A DNA stretch of 64,000 nucleotides from assembly GCF_037975245.1 (NCBI RefSeq), contig NC_092563.1, positions 12,448,001 through 12,512,000 of the forward strand, given 5' to 3'. The translations under genes were made by a program, and so were the position numbers. Below, one piece after another: positions 60,812 through 64,000 of the stretch (positions are counted from its first letter, which is position 1; every line of letters starts with the position of its first letter). The stretch is from Apostichopus japonicus. Its lineage: Eukaryota; Echinodermata; Holothuroidea; Aspidochirotida; Stichopodidae. The notes beneath the pieces are model-generated. The model made no database searches and was not told the DNA's origin. It worked only from the letters and a program-made list of their open reading frames with translations.

Positions 60812-63800
60812 TTATAAACCGTTAAATGTGGAAACAGCTATGCTCCTGTTAGAACAACTTCACATTTCTTAAATGCTGATTTACTGAGGCAGGCGTTTGA
60901 AAGACAATGTGATACAAACAGGTACGGTAACGTCATAAACAATGCCACGAGCTCTCCGTGCATTAAAAACGATCGAAATGTGCGGTATTCATGACGGTAC
61001 ACAAAGCAGATAATGCGGATACAGCAGACATAGTCGAGAATTAAACCTAGTAGCGTGGAGGTTTCAATTATGACATACTAGGACTTTCTACTGGTAAACT
61101 TTACTCATTGTCGAATAAATCTATCTAATTTCTACCTTATCTAGCTTTAACTCTGTATTTAACGTATTATGAGCAAAACAAATATGAAATTCACGACAAT
61201 TCCATGGGACTTGTTTATTCGTTTAAAAAATAGCTCCGTTCGAATCTAACGCTCCATTGCTATGGTAACATCGTGAATAATAGCCCTGCCGCTAATGAAT
61301 AGATGACATGTAGAAGATGGCCATCGATGGCGCTCTCAACTTCTCGTGCCACGTCTGGCACCTACAAGAAGTAACCGACATATTACTGGCGCAATCCCGA
61401 CCGAACATGATTTTAACTCTCCTACAGACTTTTCTACACTGATCTCAGAAATCATTATAAGTGCCGTCAAAATGCCTCAGTTGCTAATAGGTACATGTCC
61501 ATGACGTAACACTGTTCTCGTTGTGCATAAAACTGAAGTCAAAAGTAAGGCATATACTGATAGGCCTAAACTAGGTATACTGTGCAGACTATGTATAGGC
61601 TAACTTCACAGACAGACACACATGCATACAGAAAACTTCAGATCATGTAAAATATCACTAACCGTAATCACGTTATGTTAACTATGTCTTCAAATGTCGT
61701 CCTTTTCTTCTCTGCAACCCCGGGCCGTCATTGGAGTCGTTCGAACACACTAAATTAAGGCGAAGAACGACGTCAAGATATATCCAACGTCTAGACTACA
61801 CTGCTTGCAATGGAGAGAGAACTGCCCAGTACAGTACAGTACGTGTTGATATGAACGCCTACAAAATGACAACAAATATTTTCCATTGAAAACCACTGTG
61901 TATGACGGTATAGTAAACACTGGTATATAGATCAACGCACACGCGCGCACGGAGGTATTATGTACATACAGCATGCAATGCAGACAAATATTTCGGAGCG
62001 CGCGCTTCTGATTTTGTGCCGATATTCTAGTGGGCGCTCTTGTATCACTGTTTGCATGCGCGCACGGACAAGATAGACGCCAGACTATCACGCTGTAGCT
62101 ACTAAACCTTTACTTACATGTGTACAGCAGTAGACTACTGTGATGGTTGCATGCGGCAGTTTAATTTTGTGTGCACAATATGTCAGCATTGTACGGTGGC
62201 TTAATGAGGACATAGGAAAGAAAAACAGTGTCCCGAAATCTCACAATGTTGTCTTTTTATCTCAAATGTTGCCTCTTTTTTTCCCTTCAAAATTTGGATC
62301 CAATAACAAAAGTCCAAATGTAGAGACAAAAAGTCCAAATTTTTCAGATTTGAGCAGACTTGTTTCCTTTCCTAGGTCCCTATTAAGCCACCGTAGTATT
62401 GTAACTATTCTATGGTAAAAAAAAAAAATGTACAAATCGAACGGAATTGCTAATGTTAAGAGACTGGCCTTTATAATCGCTGTAAAGTCAGAACGCGACG
62501 GTGTTTATTCCAGTCACGGTTGGCAGCCCTCTTAGGGTTTTAATCAGGAGCTTTCTATTTTATAGCTGTTGTAGGTGTCGTACCAGAAGTAATCCTTCCA
62601 GTATCTTACACACTAAGTCCGTCACGTTTAGGGTCCGCTAAAGTATAGCTAGAAGTTGTCAACTGACAAATCATACCCCAACGTTGATATCTGAGGGCTT
62701 GGCCTGTCAGGGTGCATGCACATTTCTATATCATGACGCAGTTTAGACTTTGAGCTAGAAGAGGAGCAAGTTAAGCACACTGAACCGTCTGCTCGCACGG
62801 AGAAACATATCCAGATTTAAACACAGAATTTCTTAACTGCTCTGTGTCACCTCCAATCCTCCTTATTTGCACACCATCTCTACTTTGATTTAGGCGCTTC
62901 CACATCAAGACATTCAAAACGATCGTGGTGACTGGAAATATGCCAAAACTTCAAGCACTGCGTTAGGTCATTTTACGTCTAGTGTGTGTGTGTGCTTTTG
63001 CTTTACTTGTCTTTTCGTGTTTTTGTTTTTCTTGTTTTTTTTTTCGTTTTTTTTTTTTCACGGTTAAACTTTTGTGCGAATGTACAATACTCCAGTTGGG
63101 GCATGGTATGCATTCATATCACATTGTTTTGGAACAATCTGGAACTCTAAGTATTATTTCGACCCAAGAATCAACAGGCTGGCGTGGTGGCCTGAACGGT
63201 TGGAAGACAGCACTGCGCGTCGGTGTTTGTTGTCAGGCTGTGTGAATCGCGCCGATCGGATGACAGACACTGCTTTGTTTATAATGGCATCGCCAAGGTG
63301 GAATTTTTATACGGGCCTAGGATCCCAATTCCGTATCCTCCCTTAGTTCGCAAAAGCATCCGGGAGATTACGATGAGAGTCCGGCCTTCGGGCCAGAAGT
63401 GGGCTAGCTGACTTGCAATGGAGAGCTCACGTCGATTCGGACTGGGTTGATGTTCAACGTTCAGTGAAACCATGGCCTCGATGAGGCGTAATCTCTTGTT
63501 AATTTTAGCTTTCTGTCTTCAATTTTATAAAACAATAATTCAAATTAATTATTGCCTTTTTCATTCATCTTTTTCTCGCTAAGTAAGCACAATTTATTTA
63601 AGATTAAATTGATGCTCATGTTTGCCTAGGTTCGATTCCCCGCCGAAGCACTATTTTATTTTATATGTTATTATTATTATTTATTTTTGGGGGTTGTTGT
63701 TAATATCTGCATGTATATACATGGTGTTTTAAATGTGTTTTGCTTTGTTTGTTTGTCTGTTTTTTTATTGGGGGGGGGGGGTTGTTTCTATTTGGTATTT

Positions 63801-64000
63801 TGTTTCGCGTAAACACAGTAGGTAGGTCATTGCAAAATTTTGCACAACTTGTCAATAGAAACCGATCGGAACTTAAGAGTGAATAGTAAATTTGATTTCC
63901 GTCTCGCTCGTCGCCTTTCACTGGAAATTTTAATGAAAGTATACATAAGGACGAAAACTGTACCTACAAAAGAAAGGCTTCTTTTGTACAGTGTAAGGCC
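60812..64000 (+). repeat. Array unit 20, partial (3189 bp, cut by the window end)
   Basis: Homopolymers are A 12, T 10, T 12, G 12. It carries the right-hand block variant G at 63597. The window ends shortly after the terminal hairpin, about 70 bp before the expected unit end. Confidence 0.97.

Larger units (their letters stand above)
1..64000 (+). repeat. Macrosatellite-like tandem array, ~3.257 kb unit, 20 copies in view
   Basis: The whole window is one unit repeated head to tail: 19 units plus a partial one of 3189 bp, with one unit interrupted by Ns. Intact unit lengths run from 3254 to 3264 bp. Copies read side by side are nearly identical, with only a handful of substitutions seen across the array. 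Length differences come from an A run near unit base 1606, two T runs near 2223 and 2235, and a G run near 2959; units 15 and 16 carry extra one-base indels. Nothing within a unit is coding as far as I can see, so this is best called a long-period satellite (macrosatellite). It is not rDNA, 5S, histone or snRNA repeat by inspection. The array continues beyond both window ends. Confidence 0.98.

Noticed and set aside
1-64000. CRISPR array or prokaryotic accessory region
   Set aside because: The repeat unit is kilobases long with no spacer pattern, and there are no bacterial genes, promoters or ribosome binding sites.

Overview
The window is a single head-to-tail tandem array. One non-coding unit of about 3.257 kb fills all 64 kb, all copies in the same orientation: 19 units (one interrupted by an assembly gap) and a twentieth cut off by the window end. 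Both window edges lie inside the array, so its true length and flanks are not visible. The phase used here (unit 1 starts at base 1, at TTATAAACCG) is arbitrary. Unit starts are 1, 3258, 6518, 9775, 13034, 16290, 19546, 22805, 26064, 29323, 32583, 35837, 39095, 42353, 45611, 48875, 52137, 54298, 57554 and 60812.

The source looks eukaryotic, probably an animal and perhaps an invertebrate. The reasons are long A, T and G homopolymers, a (TG)n/polypyrimidine tract, a tRNA-like Pol III promoter motif, a MITE-like fold-back element with TA flanks, no dense coding, and CG dinucleotides that are not obviously depleted. I cannot name the species. No protein-coding gene is supported: the longest open frame is 113 codons, none resembles a family I recognise, and several frames cross homopolymers whose length changes from copy to copy. 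I looked for 5S rRNA, U1, U2, U4, U5 and U6 snRNA, histone genes and complete tRNAs, and found none.

Layout of a unit, in unit 1 coordinates: 1-1380 is unique AT-rich DNA with a few short palindromes. 1381-1584 is an imperfect ~204 bp palindrome with TA at both ends, a MITE-like insertion, followed by an A tract (1606-1616). 1617-2169 is featureless. 2171-2247 is a (TG)6 plus T-rich tract with two T runs. 2362-2680 is a relatively GC-rich block whose first ~73 nt look like a decayed tRNA-derived head and which holds a GGCC-TTCG-GGCC hairpin. 2690-2880 is AT-rich DNA with a perfect B-box motif (2818-2828) and a TTA-rich tail. 2899-3080 carries a 14 bp palindrome, a G run and a 12 bp palindrome. 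3145-3180 is a strong hairpin, just before the TATA-like unit junction.

Copies are almost identical. I can account for every unit length by four homopolymers (A 10-12, T 10-12, T 11-14, G 10-14), except in units 15 and 16. Those two also carry ten one-base indels and lie directly before the 100-N gap in unit 17, which points to a poor consensus at a contig end. The few substitutions are private to one copy or shared by neighbours (units 1-2; units 17-20), as expected from recent local amplification or conversion. I see no gene system here; the interest is in the array itself, its embedded element and its assembly.
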